Position numbers and translations under genes: made by a program. Under the pieces are notes generated by a model. It had not been told where the DNA came from, searched no databases, and saw only the letters and a list, made by a program, of their open reading frames with translations. A stretch of 43,946 nt of DNA from Coriobacteriia bacterium (lineage in GTDB: Bacteria > Actinomycetota > Coriobacteriia > WRKU01 > WQUG01), in assembly GCA_009784345.1 (NCBI GenBank), contig WRBW01000006.1:1-43946 (forward strand), read 5' to 3'. Positions 1 through 8,608 of the stretch are shown here, in pieces. Within the stretch, counting starts at the first letter, position 1, and each line of letters opens with the position of its first letter.

Positions 1-1
1 T

Positions 2-412
2 CGCGATAAGCAAGGTCCTACCGATGTACTATCCTTTCCCTGTGATGCAGAAGCTCTTGCTGCTGCGCGGGGTGCCACCGAAGAGCTCATCGGTGACGAT
101 GATCCCAATGCGGTCTTTTGGGCAGACTTCGATACTGACCCAGATGGCGAGCCTTTGCTACTGGGTGACATCGTTATTGCACCCAGCGTGGCACAGACCC
201 AGGCTCTTGACTATGGCAAGACGCTCGACGATGAGCTGCGCCTCTTGTTGGTGCATGGCATGTTACACCTCATGGGCTATGACCATGTCAACAATGATGA
301 AGAGGCAGAAGCTATGGAGGCGCGCGAGCGTGAAATCCTCGCCGACTGGGCTGAACTCAGTGTAGGAGAACCTCATGGTGGGTCGAAATGTGGGGGAGGC
401 TGCTGTGGCTGA
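2..412 (+). CDS. ybeY: Endoribonuclease YbeY (5' end outside window)
   Basis: YbeY is a metal-dependent RNase acting in 16S rRNA maturation and ribosome quality control. The frame is open from base 2 and begins inside the conserved DKQGPTDVLSFP segment, so the N-terminus lies upstream of the window. The zinc-binding signature HGMLHLMGYDH, with three histidines, is at about 263-297. The protein ends in an unusual Gly/Cys tail (KCGGGCCG) that is read from the same DNA as the dgkA ribosome-binding sites and start. It is the first gene of the common ybeY-dgkA-era-recO order and overlaps dgkA. The family call is secure; the function of the tail is unknown. Confidence 0.95.
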   Translation, partial: RDKQGPTDVLSFPCDAEALAAARGATEELIGDDDPNAVFWADFDTDPDGEPLLLGDIVIAPSVAQTQALDYGKTLDDELRLLLVHGMLHLMGYDHVNNDEEAEAMEAREREILADWAELSVGEPHGGSKCGGGCCG

Positions 413-785
413 ACACGAAAAGTATAAGTCTCGACATTCCATCCTGCAGAGCTGGCTTGTTGCCACCAAAGGGCTTATCTATACTATTCGCCATGAACGT
501 AATGTCGGACTGGTCTGCTTTTTTATCGTGCTTGCCGTATTCATATCAGCGTTCCTGCGGATTTCTGCCATCGAGTGGGTCATCGTCGTCCTGTGCTGCG
601 GCATCGTCTTGACCTGTGAGCTGCTAAATACGGCCATCGAAGCAGTCACTGACCTTGCCTGTAATCAAGAGATTCACCCGCTGGCAAAGATTGCCAAAGA
701 CACCGGTTCTGCTGCAACCCTGGCAGCTTCTGTCACCAGCCTCATCGTCGCCGCCATCATATTCCTCCCTAAACTATTTCACTAA
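375..785 (+). CDS. dgkA: Diacylglycerol kinase family protein (probable undecaprenol kinase), DgkA
   Basis: This small integral-membrane lipid kinase phosphorylates diacylglycerol or, in Gram-positive-type relatives, undecaprenol. The family signature ELLNTAIEAVTDL is followed by HPLAKIAKDTGSAA, the catalytic and nucleotide-binding part, and about three hydrophobic segments (roughly residues 45-65, 70-90 and 110-130). Two starts are plausible. ATG at 375 has AGGAGA at 364-369, and GTG at 405 has GGGGGAGG at 392-399; both have good spacing and both overlap ybeY. I kept the ATG. The context is ybeY upstream and era 65 bp downstream. Confidence 0.9.
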   Translation: MVGRNVGEAAVAEHEKYKSRHSILQSWLVATKGLIYTIRHERNVGLVCFFIVLAVFISAFLRISAIEWVIVVLCCGIVLTCELLNTAIEAVTDLACNQEIHPLAKIAKDTGSAATLAASVTSLIVAAIIFLPKLFH

Positions 786-836
786 TGTCATGCCGCACTC
801 CGATGCGGCATCTCGCCCTTGACCTTGACCTCACCC
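786..836 (+). repeat. Palindromic intergenic repeat, copy 1
   Basis: An 8-bp perfect inverted repeat (ATGCCGCA 790-797, TGCGGCAT 804-811; 6-nt loop) is followed by ATCTCG and then a duplicated TTGACC motif (TTGACCTTGACCT). A related unit lies at 34021-34064, with the stem ATCCCGCA/TGCGGGAT and the same TTGACCTTGACCT tail. There is no T-run, so it is not a typical terminator. I infer a REP-like dispersed element. Confidence 0.65.
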
Positions 837-849
837 TGAAAGGCACTCC

Positions 850-1767
850 ATGACCAGCAACACACCCCCAAACTTCCGCTCCGGCTTCGTCACCCTAGCG
901 GGTAGGCCAAACGCCGGCAAGTCAACGCTTGCTAACGCTCTGGTTGGCACAAAGGTCGCCATCACATCGTCTGCACCACAGACTACGCGCCACCGTTTGC
1001 GCGCCATCTTAACAACAGACCAGGCTCAAATCATCTTTGTCGACACCCCAGGGCTGCACCGCCCCAAGGACGCACTGGGCGAAGAGGTTAATAAATCAAC
1101 CTATAAGGCTCTAGAGGATACCGACCTTTCAGTCCTGCTGATAGACAGCACGCGCCCCCTGGGCAAGGGTGACATCTGGGTCTTTGAACTTCTCAAAACG
1201 GCAGCTAAAGGCGCAGACCCCTTGGTGCTGCTGACTAAAACAGACATTGCAACAGCAGAACAAATTGAAGCCCAGCGCTCAGCCCTCGCCGCATTTACCG
1301 ATGTCGAACCACTGCTCATTTCAGCAACCGAAGGAACCGGAACCGACCAGTTTGTAGAAGCGGTCACCGCCCTTTTGCCCACAGGCCCCCTGTGGTTTCC
1401 GCCAGATGTCGAAACTGACCAACCCTTCGAGACCCTCATCGCAGAATTCATCCGAGAAAAAATACTGCGCACAACCTTTGACGAGGTCCCGCATGCCATC
1501 GGCATCCGCATCGATGAGCTCGACCAGGACCTGAAGCGCGACTTGACCAAAATCGAAGCCACCATCTTTGTCGAACGCGATTCTCAAAAGGGCATCATCA
1601 TCGGCAAGAAAGGTGCTGGCATCAAAGCCATCGGCATTGACGCGCGTCATGACCTTGAGACACTGCTCGGCACCCGCGTCTTTCTTGACCTGCGGGTAAA
1701 GGTCAAGAAAAACTGGCGCAAGGACGCAGCTCAGATTCGCCGCTTCGGTTATGGCGAAGGCGTCTAG
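850..1767 (+). CDS. era: GTPase Era
   Basis: Era is an essential GTPase that binds 16S rRNA and assists 30S assembly. The G1 P-loop GRPNAGKS is at residues 18-25, DTPG (G3) at 65-68 and TKTD (G4) near 128. A C-terminal KH domain carries GIIIGKKGAGIKAIG (about 250-264). The length of 305 aa is normal for the family. The start ATG has an AAAGG-like site 6-10 nt upstream. recO follows after 9 bp, the usual era-recO pairing. Confidence 0.97.
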   Translation: MTSNTPPNFRSGFVTLAGRPNAGKSTLANALVGTKVAITSSAPQTTRHRLRAILTTDQAQIIFVDTPGLHRPKDALGEEVNKSTYKALEDTDLSVLLIDSTRPLGKGDIWVFELLKTAAKGADPLVLLTKTDIATAEQIEAQRSALAAFTDVEPLLISATEGTGTDQFVEAVTALLPTGPLWFPPDVETDQPFETLIAEFIREKILRTTFDEVPHAIGIRIDELDQDLKRDLTKIEATIFVERDSQKGIIIGKKGAGIKAIGIDARHDLETLLGTRVFLDLRVKVKKNWRKDAAQIRRFGYGEGV

Positions 1768-1776
1768 ACGCATCGC

Positions 1777-2421
1777 ATGGCACAGCGCAGCTACACCACA
1801 GAGGCCCTCGTTTTGTCAAAAACAAAACTGGCAGAAACGGACCTCATCCTGACCCTGCTGTCCTCTGATGACACACAGATTCGCGCCGTGGCAAAAGGCG
1901 CACGCAAGCCAGGCTCAAAACTCTGCGGCATCTCTGAGCCCTTCACGGCCCTCAAGGGTAAGTTCAGCGTGGGTAAAAACCTCGACATCCTAACCGAAGC
2001 CAGCTGCCTCGATAGCTACGCCGCCATTCGTGCAAGCTATGAGCACACCATGGCGGGAAGCATAGCACTCGAGCTCGCCGCCCAAGTCACTAACGACGGC
2101 GACGACATTGCGCGTCTCTATGCGATGACCCGCACCTACCTTGACGTGCTTTCAAAAGCAGCGGAGGAGGAACTGCCCATTCTGGTCACCGCCTACTTGC
2201 TCAAAATTCTTGCCATGATAGGCTATTCCCCCGAGTATGAGCTGTGCTCGCGCAACCCGCGACTCGCACAGCTCTTCCGCTCCACCTTCGCAAGCCTTGG
2301 GGAAGCAGAACCGACTCCTCCCAAGCAGGCGCTATCGGATCTGCGTACCGTCATGAACTACACAGAAAAGCACGTTCCGGCAAAACTCAAGACGCTCAGC
2401 TACTACCGCAAATCCCTCTAA
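1777..2421 (+). CDS. recO: DNA repair protein RecO (short form)
   Basis: RecO loads RecA at single-stranded gaps with RecR. The N-terminal OB-fold is recognisable (TTEALVLSKTKLAETDLILTL, then AVAKGARKPGSKL), followed by the helical region. At 214 aa it is shorter than the usual 240-260. The C-terminal segment where many RecO proteins carry a four-cysteine zinc site has only one Cys (ELCSRNPRL), so the zinc finger appears lost. The ribosome-binding site is weak, and translation may be coupled to era, which ends 9 bp upstream. Confidence 0.88.
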   Translation: MAQRSYTTEALVLSKTKLAETDLILTLLSSDDTQIRAVAKGARKPGSKLCGISEPFTALKGKFSVGKNLDILTEASCLDSYAAIRASYEHTMAGSIALELAAQVTNDGDDIARLYAMTRTYLDVLSKAAEEELPILVTAYLLKILAMIGYSPEYELCSRNPRLAQLFRSTFASLGEAEPTPPKQALSDLRTVMNYTEKHVPAKLKTLSYYRKSL

Positions 2422-2507
2422 TTCCTCTTTTCATATGTACTTTTGTGGGATTGCCTGCAAATGTGTTTAGATGATTAGAACGATTCAAAACGAGAGGGGA
2501 GTCATCA

Positions 2508-3800
2508 ATGTCCACGGTATTTGTTAACAAGTTCACGAATGGAATCCTTGATCCAAAGGCTGAAATGCTCGGTCCGGTAAAGTCTGGTGGTCGCATTGTC
2601 GCGCACACTGCTCCAGGTTGTTGGGGTCCCATGCTGACACCAGAGCTCAAGGGTGGTCATGAGGTCACCGTACCCGTCTATGTCGAAGGGGCTCAGCCAG
2701 GGGACGCAGTAGCGCTGACTATTGAATCCATCGTCGTGACTTCTGCCAGCAGCACCTCTGGAACTGATACTGCTGTCGAAGGCCGCTTTAATGCTGACCC
2801 CTACGTAGCGCGCGTCTGTCCTTCGTGCGAGACTCAGTCGCCATCAACAAAGGTCGACGGCATTGGCGTTGATGCCATTGTATGCGCTGATTGTAATGCG
2901 CCCATTGCTCCTTTTGAGGTGGCTCATGGCTATACGATGGTCTTCGATAACGAACGCACTATGGGTTTGACGGTCGGACCAACGGTTACGGCTGCCCTTG
3001 CAGCTAGCGCCCATGAAGTCATGGATATACCTGCGGAAAGCATTCAAAACCCGTCAGTGTTGCTAAACACCAGTGACTTGCAGGGTGTCGTGACACGCAT
3101 GCGCCCCTTCTTGGGTCAACTGGGCACAACTCCTTCGATTCCCTTCCCCGATTCACATAATGCGGGCGATTTCGGTACCTTCCTCGTAGGTGCGCCCCAT
3201 GAATATGCCATCTCGCAGGAAGACCTCGAGCACCGCACCGACGGACACATGGACATAAACAAAGTGCGTGCAGGCGCAACCCTGGTGTGCCCGGTTAAGG
3301 TCGAGGGTGCAGGCGTCTATTTGGGAGATGCCCATGCCATGCAGTCTGACGGTGAAATTGCTGGTCACACTACTGATGTGGCGGCCATTACGGTCCTGCG
3401 TGTAGACCTAATCAAGGACCTTGAAATCGATGGTCCAGTCCTCTTGCAGACGGCAGAAGACTTGCCCTATCTGGCAAAGCCGCTTTCGATGGACGAACTC
3501 GACAAAGCGGTAGCGATGCTTCAGGCAACGGGTGTCACCGACGAGGCTATGCTTGAAGACAGCATGCCCATTGCTTTTGTCGGCACGGGTGCCAACCTGA
3601 ATTGTGCCATTGATAATGCGATGGAGCGTGCAAGCAAGCTGCTTAACATCAGCTTTGATGAGGTGCGTAATCGCGTGACCATTAGTGGCGGCATCGATAT
3701 TGGGCGTGCCCCAGGTACGGTTACCGTTACCTTGCGTGTGCCACTTGAAAAGGTCACTAATGATGAGCTTGCCGACATGATTATGGCGAAGTACAGCTAG
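2508..3800 (+). CDS. Acetamidase/formamidase family protein
   Basis: The 430-aa protein matches the FmdA/AmdA amidohydrolase family, which releases ammonia from short amides. The family core GVYLGDAHAMQSDGEIAG is present in the middle of the protein, together with the N-terminal HTAPGCWGPML region. A pair of CxxC motifs (Cys104/107 and Cys126/129) forms a probable zinc-ribbon insertion that simple family members lack. The start has the strong site GAGGGGAG upstream. It appears to be a single-gene unit, closed by the hairpin at 3854-3905. The actual substrate cannot be read from sequence. Confidence 0.85.
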   Translation: MSTVFVNKFTNGILDPKAEMLGPVKSGGRIVAHTAPGCWGPMLTPELKGGHEVTVPVYVEGAQPGDAVALTIESIVVTSASSTSGTDTAVEGRFNADPYVARVCPSCETQSPSTKVDGIGVDAIVCADCNAPIAPFEVAHGYTMVFDNERTMGLTVGPTVTAALAASAHEVMDIPAESIQNPSVLLNTSDLQGVVTRMRPFLGQLGTTPSIPFPDSHNAGDFGTFLVGAPHEYAISQEDLEHRTDGHMDINKVRAGATLVCPVKVEGAGVYLGDAHAMQSDGEIAGHTTDVAAITVLRVDLIKDLEIDGPVLLQTAEDLPYLAKPLSMDELDKAVAMLQATGVTDEAMLEDSMPIAFVGTGANLNCAIDNAMERASKLLNISFDEVRNRVTISGGIDIGRAPGTVTVTLRVPLEKVTNDELADMIMAKYS

Positions 3801-3853
3801 GCTGCTTTCAGTCTTGCACTGAGGCAATCTTTCGGCGCACTAAGGCACAAGTC

Positions 3854-3905
3854 GTACAGACACCTCCGACGGGTAGTTTAGGCCATACAGCGGGGGTGTC
3901 TGTAC
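3854..3905 (+). terminator. Large inverted repeat between acetamidase gene and hom
   Basis: The arms are GTACAGACACCTCC (3854-3867) and GGGGGTGTCTGTAC (3892-3905), paired over 13 of 14 positions around a 24-nt loop, followed by a short TACTTTT. It could terminate the upstream gene or act as a leader/attenuator hairpin for hom-thrB. The weak U-tract leaves this open. Confidence 0.55.
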
Positions 3906-4024
3906 TACTTTTCAGCTGTCGTTTTTGCTACACTAAAGTTTCTGAGTTTTGCCACCATCTGCGCATGCTCATTCATACAAGGACATACTCTAAGAAATCA
4001 GCTAGAGATAATGAGAGGCTTAAA

Positions 4025-5314
4025 GTGAAAACTATTAGAATTGGCATTTTGGGATTGGGCGTTGTTGGTGGTGGCGTGATTGAAATCATCAATCGTCACC
4101 GTGAAAAAATGAAGTCGCATGCTGGCGTTGACCTCGAGGTCGTACGTGCAGCTGATCTCACGACCGAACGCTTTGCCCAGTTGGGTCTGAGCCCCCAGCA
4201 GTGCACCACCGATGCCTTCGAGGTCGTTAATGACCCCAATGTCGATATTGTTGTCGAGCTTATTGGTGGCGTGGGGGTTGCGCGCGATTTGGTGCTTGCT
4301 GCCATTAATGCGGGCAAACCGGTCGTAACCGCCAACAAGGCACTGCTTGCAACCTATGGCGAGGAAATCTTTAACGCCGCAGATGCCAAAGGCGTCGATA
4401 TTCGCTTTGAAGCCTCAGTAGGTGGTGGCATCCCCGTGCTGGAGCCCCTGACCCATGCCCTTACCGGAAACGAAATCACCCGCGTCATGGGCATTGTGAA
4501 CGGTACCACCAACTACATGCTGACCCGCATGACTGATGATGGTCTGAGTTTTGATGAAGTGCTCAAAGAAGCTCAAGACTTGGGCTATGCAGAAGCTGAC
4601 CCAACAGCAGATGTTGACGGGCTTGATGCCGCAGCGAAAATCGCAATTCTAGCTTCGCTTGCCTTTAATTCTCGCGTTACCTTAGATGACGTTTACGCAG
4701 AAGGTATTCGCAAGCTGTCTGCTACGGATATCGAGTATGCCGAAGAAATTGGCTATACCGTCAAGTTGCTGGGCATTGCCAATAAGCTTGCTGACGGCAT
4801 TGATGTACGTGTGCACCCCACCATGATTCCCTGCAATCACCAGTTGGCTAGCGTCAACGGCGTCTACAACGCTGTCTACTTGACAGGCGATTTTGTCGGT
4901 GACGTCATGTTCTTTGGTGAGGGTGCTGGTGCTGGTGCTGCTGCAAGTGCCGTCGTGGGCGATCTGGTAGAAGCTGCACGCGCTTATCAGTCGGGCAATA
5001 AGGTCATTGGTTGTACCTGTACCGACAACTTGCCTATTAGGCCGCTGGACACGCTCCGCACCCGTTACTGCGTGCGCTTGATTATCGAGGATAAATCGGG
5101 CGTTATCGCACAGCTGGGTGCCGTCTTTGCAAACTACGGCGTGTCGCTTAAATCGCTAAAGCAGCGCGGTGCTGCCGGTGCCGGACAGGTCGAGTTCATC
5201 TTCATGACACACGAAACTCTTGAGGCTGACATGCAAAAGGTGCTGGCTGACATTGCACAAATCGATGCGGTTCATGAAGTCGCATCAGTACTGCGCGTCG
5301 AGAATCTGGACTAA
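4025..5314 (+). CDS. hom: Homoserine dehydrogenase with C-terminal ACT domain
   Basis: The enzyme reduces aspartate-semialdehyde to homoserine with NAD(P)H, the branch to threonine and methionine. The nucleotide-binding GLGVVGGG is at residues 10-17, TANKALLATYG near 105, and the substrate region GGGIPVLEPL follows. An ACT domain (RLIIEDKSGVIAQLGAVFANYGVS) fills the last ~80 residues and suggests feedback control by threonine. I chose GTG 4025, which is preceded by GAGAGG (4013-4018). The frame is open to ATG 3896, but that extension runs through the hairpin and does not look like enzyme sequence. thrB follows after 35 bp. Confidence 0.94.
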   Translation: MKTIRIGILGLGVVGGGVIEIINRHREKMKSHAGVDLEVVRAADLTTERFAQLGLSPQQCTTDAFEVVNDPNVDIVVELIGGVGVARDLVLAAINAGKPVVTANKALLATYGEEIFNAADAKGVDIRFEASVGGGIPVLEPLTHALTGNEITRVMGIVNGTTNYMLTRMTDDGLSFDEVLKEAQDLGYAEADPTADVDGLDAAAKIAILASLAFNSRVTLDDVYAEGIRKLSATDIEYAEEIGYTVKLLGIANKLADGIDVRVHPTMIPCNHQLASVNGVYNAVYLTGDFVGDVMFFGEGAGAGAAASAVVGDLVEAARAYQSGNKVIGCTCTDNLPIRPLDTLRTRYCVRLIIEDKSGVIAQLGAVFANYGVSLKSLKQRGAAGAGQVEFIFMTHETLEADMQKVLADIAQIDAVHEVASVLRVENLD

Positions 5315-5349
5315 AACTCTGCTCAACAACCGCCAGAAGAGAGGCTCTT

Positions 5350-6405
5350 ATGTATAAGTTTTCTGCAAGCGTTCCTGCAACGACTGCTAACCTTGGACCT
5401 GGCTATGATAGCTTTGGGCTTGCGCTAGAGCTTCGTAACGATTTTCATGCCAGCTTTGCCGATGACTGGTCACTGCAGATTGTCGGTGAAGGCAGGGGAA
5501 CGCTGACCGAAGGCATGGACAACCTCGTGGTTGTTGCTATGAAGGCCGTTTTTGCCCATGCGGGCAGACCCGATCTGAGGGCTGAAATCCTCTGTGAAAA
5601 CAAGGTGCCGCTGGGTAGCGGCCTCGGGTCTTCGTCTTCAGCACTGGTCGGTGGGGGAGTCCTCGCCCGTCGCCTGATTGAAGAGCTCGATCCGCTCTAT
5701 GTCTTGCCTGACAGCGAGCTTTTGCACATTTTGGCAAATATCGAAGGTCACCCAGACAACATCGCCCCTGCGCTGATGGGCGGCTTTACCATCTGCTGGA
5801 AGGATTCTGGCTGGAAAGATACCAGCCTGAAGGCGCTGGGCTTGCAGGAATCGCCCAAATTTGAATCAGATGGCACTGAAACCATTCATAGCGAACGCTT
5901 TGACCTGGTCTGTCCCATGGCTGCCATCATTGTTCCTTCGACGACATCGCTCGCCACAGCCTATTCACGCGGACTGCTGCCCGAAATGGTCAGTCATGAC
6001 GTAGCGGCTTTCAACCTGTCACATGCAGGCCTTTTGGCAGCGGCACTGGTTGCGGGTCGAGCCGACCTGCTGCAGCTGGCGATGAAGGATCGAATGCACC
6101 ACCCTTACCGTCTACCCGTGGTCGAAGACTATTACCCAACAAAGAAAATCATGATGGATCACGGTGTCGATGCCGTCGTTTTATCAGGTGCAGGCCCCAC
6201 CATCATTGGTTTTGTCAGCGGGCTCGACGCCGAAGATGCGCTCATCAAGGCAAAGGCGATAGTCTATGACCTGACGAGCGAAATCCTCGAACTGGGAACG
6301 CGCACAGCGCCGGTGCCTCTGCCTTTTGCCCGCTCTGGTGCGATTCTAACCGACAACTTCATTTTCGAAGAGTTCAAAGAGCCTACCCTCGTCACCCCAA
6401 GCTAG
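5350..6405 (+). CDS. thrB: Homoserine kinase
   Basis: This GHMP-family kinase phosphorylates homoserine on the way to threonine. The N-terminal SVPATTANLGPGYDSFGLAL and the ATP-binding glycine/serine loop PLGSGLGSSSSALVGG are clear, as is the C-terminal VVLSGAGPTIIGF. At 351 aa it is longer than the ~300 aa norm, with an insertion around residues 155-180 and a tail. A GAGAGG site precedes ATG. It probably forms an operon with hom. Its stop codon overlaps that of the convergent selB inside the palindrome GCTAGC. Confidence 0.93.
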   Translation: MYKFSASVPATTANLGPGYDSFGLALELRNDFHASFADDWSLQIVGEGRGTLTEGMDNLVVVAMKAVFAHAGRPDLRAEILCENKVPLGSGLGSSSSALVGGGVLARRLIEELDPLYVLPDSELLHILANIEGHPDNIAPALMGGFTICWKDSGWKDTSLKALGLQESPKFESDGTETIHSERFDLVCPMAAIIVPSTTSLATAYSRGLLPEMVSHDVAAFNLSHAGLLAAALVAGRADLLQLAMKDRMHHPYRLPVVEDYYPTKKIMMDHGVDAVVLSGAGPTIIGFVSGLDAEDALIKAKAIVYDLTSEILELGTRTAPVPLPFARSGAILTDNFIFEEFKEPTLVTPS

Positions 6406-8423
6406 CTCTTCAGGTAGCGGAGGTCGCCGTCGCGTCTGGTCAGGCCTCGTGCGTCGAAATATTCAAGAAGCGGAATCGCGTACTTTCTGCTAATCGCCCA
6501 CAGATCGCGGATTTCTGCTGCCGTCATACCGGGTTCATCATCATCAGCACGTGCCTGCAACTCTGCTTCAAGTGCGGCAGCCGCAGCAGCAATGTGTTCG
6601 GGTGCGAAATAGTATTCACTGGCAATGCGAATGAGCTTCTCGTCGCGCAGCAGCTGCCCCAGCACCTGTGACACTAAATCGCGCGAGTGGCCAGTGCGCT
6701 GGACGTGCTCCGCCACGGTGCTAACGGCAAGACCTTGTGAAGTAATGTCAGCAAGCAGCTGCGTCGATACCTCATCGTGCAGTGCCTGCACGCTCGATGC
6801 CGCTTCAGGGTGGCTGACCTTGCCACCGTCAAGCTTGATTTGTCCGTCATGAGCAAGCTCAGTTAGCAGTACTTCAAAGCGTGAAGCGGACCAGGCTCGT
6901 GCTTGCGTGCTTGCAATGCGGGGAAAGGTCAGTCCGTGCAAGGCGCCGATACTGATGCTCAGAGCCTGGGGATGTTCACCGTGATAGGCAACCAGCTGTT
7001 CGCACACGCGGCGAAAGACCGCATCTAATGCCGCGGCAGACAGATAGAAGGTCTCCTTGTCAGTCTTGAGTCGTGCCAGTTCAGATTGGTTCAAAATACG
7101 TGCCGCGATGGCTGTTTGAAGCCCCAGCACGCCCGCAAGTTCTGCTGCACTGGCGGGAAGTCCCGTCAGCTCGAGGTAATTTAAGACCGACTTATCGGTG
7201 TCTCCCTGCGCCAGCTGATCAAAGAGCTCAAACCAGGCAGGCGACAGCTTCGTGCGCTGCCCCACGTCAGTCAGCAACACCGTTCCGCCCCCAACGGTAT
7301 AGGCAGGCGACAGGCTGCGCACAATGAAACGGTCTGCGTAGCGCAGCGGCAAAGCCTTATCGAGTCGCAGCTGAACGTAGGCCGTCTGCCCGCTTGCAAG
7401 CTCATTTACGCGCTCGTCATGAAAGAGAAATTTCACCCGCGCTGCTGTTTCATTCGTGCCGTGATGCAAGATAAGACTGCTGCCGTCTTTCAGTGGCGGA
7501 GTCTGTCCATTTCCTCCCGCCAGACCGTCATAGTGCAGCTGCGAGATGAAGCGTGAAGTGGTGCTCAGGATGCCAGGGCTTGTCAGCATTTCGCCACGCT
7601 TGATGTCTTCGCGCTTGATGCCCCCTAAGTTAAGGGCAACGCGCTGTCCGCGAACCGCTTTTGCGACCTGCTGTCCGTGCACCTGAACAGAGCGCACCCG
7701 CACCTGCCGCGTGCTGGCTTTATCGTCGCTGCCTTGCAAAAGTTCCAGCTGATCTTCTGGCTTGATACTGCCATCCCAAAGGGTGCCAGTGACAACCGTG
7801 CCTGCGCCTTCTATCGAAAAGACACGGTCGATGGGTAGGCGTACAAAGTCGCGGCCCTTGTCGCGCTTGATAGTGCTGGCGCAGGCCTCGATGGCGACCA
7901 GAAGTGCATCTAAGCCCTCGCCACTGTGCGCAGAGACGGGCACGATTTCTGTATCGGGAAAGCGGCTCGCCGCGAGCATTTCGCCCACGTCAAGTTGTGC
8001 CAGTTCGACGAGGTCTGGATCAACAAGGTCGGTCTTTGTGACCGTTACCACCAGTTGCTGCACACCGAGGAGCTCGAGGATGGCAAGATGCTCACGGGTT
8101 TGGACCATTACTCCGTCATCTGCGGCAACCACCAGCAAGGCGACATCAACTCCGGTAGCACCTTCCACCATATGTCGGACAAAGCGCTCATGGCCCGGAA
8201 CGTCAACGACACCCGCAACGGCTCCGCTGGGAAGGTCAAGGCGCGCAAAGCCCAGCTCGATGGTGATGCCACGTCTTTTTTCTTCTGCCAAACGGTCGGT
8301 ATCGGTGCCCGTCAAGGTCTGGACGAGCGTTGATTTTCCGTGGTCAATGTGGCCCGCCGTGCCCAAAATGAAGCTGGGCAGGGGAGCTGTTTGCGGGGCT
8401 TGATTATTGCTTTCTGTAGTCAT
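6402..8423 (-). CDS. selB: Selenocysteine-specific elongation factor SelB
   Basis: SelB is a GTPase that delivers Sec-tRNA(Sec) to UGA codons by binding SECIS hairpins. G1 AGHIDHGKST is at residues 23-32, then RGITIELGFA (switch 1), DVPGHERF (G3) and TKTD (G4). EF-Tu-like beta domains follow, and a C-terminal winged-helix tandem occupies about residues 430-673. The length of 673 aa is in the family range. It implies that the organism makes selenoproteins, but no selA, selD, tRNA-Sec or selenoprotein is visible here. It is convergent with thrB, with a 4-nt overlap. Confidence 0.95.
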   Translation of the reverse strand: MTTESNNQAPQTAPLPSFILGTAGHIDHGKSTLVQTLTGTDTDRLAEEKRRGITIELGFARLDLPSGAVAGVVDVPGHERFVRHMVEGATGVDVALLVVAADDGVMVQTREHLAILELLGVQQLVVTVTKTDLVDPDLVELAQLDVGEMLAASRFPDTEIVPVSAHSGEGLDALLVAIEACASTIKRDKGRDFVRLPIDRVFSIEGAGTVVTGTLWDGSIKPEDQLELLQGSDDKASTRQVRVRSVQVHGQQVAKAVRGQRVALNLGGIKREDIKRGEMLTSPGILSTTSRFISQLHYDGLAGGNGQTPPLKDGSSLILHHGTNETAARVKFLFHDERVNELASGQTAYVQLRLDKALPLRYADRFIVRSLSPAYTVGGGTVLLTDVGQRTKLSPAWFELFDQLAQGDTDKSVLNYLELTGLPASAAELAGVLGLQTAIAARILNQSELARLKTDKETFYLSAAALDAVFRRVCEQLVAYHGEHPQALSISIGALHGLTFPRIASTQARAWSASRFEVLLTELAHDGQIKLDGGKVSHPEAASSVQALHDEVSTQLLADITSQGLAVSTVAEHVQRTGHSRDLVSQVLGQLLRDEKLIRIASEYYFAPEHIAAAAAALEAELQARADDDEPGMTAAEIRDLWAISRKYAIPLLEYFDARGLTRRDGDLRYLKS

Positions 8424-8608
8424 GTCAACATTTTAGCGCATGAGGTATCTAAGCTGGGAATATGTTAGTATGGATTAAGTAAATCAAAGGGCAAAATGCC
8501 GTACAAAGTGAGCTCAAAGAGAGTTTGCGCCCGATAGCTGGCATTTCGCGCTTACAAAGACAAAACTAATCGCCCATTACCGGGGCAAGAAATGTAAAGG
8601 AAAATACT

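Noticed and set aside
3896-4024. N-terminal extension of homoserine dehydrogenase
   Set aside because: It starts inside a hairpin arm, has no ribosome-binding site and no resemblance to the enzyme; GTG 4025 has GAGAGG.
8494-8546. Inverted repeat AAATGCC/GGCATTT between selB and rny
   Set aside because: Only 7 bp with a 39-nt loop, within what chance allows in a window of this size.
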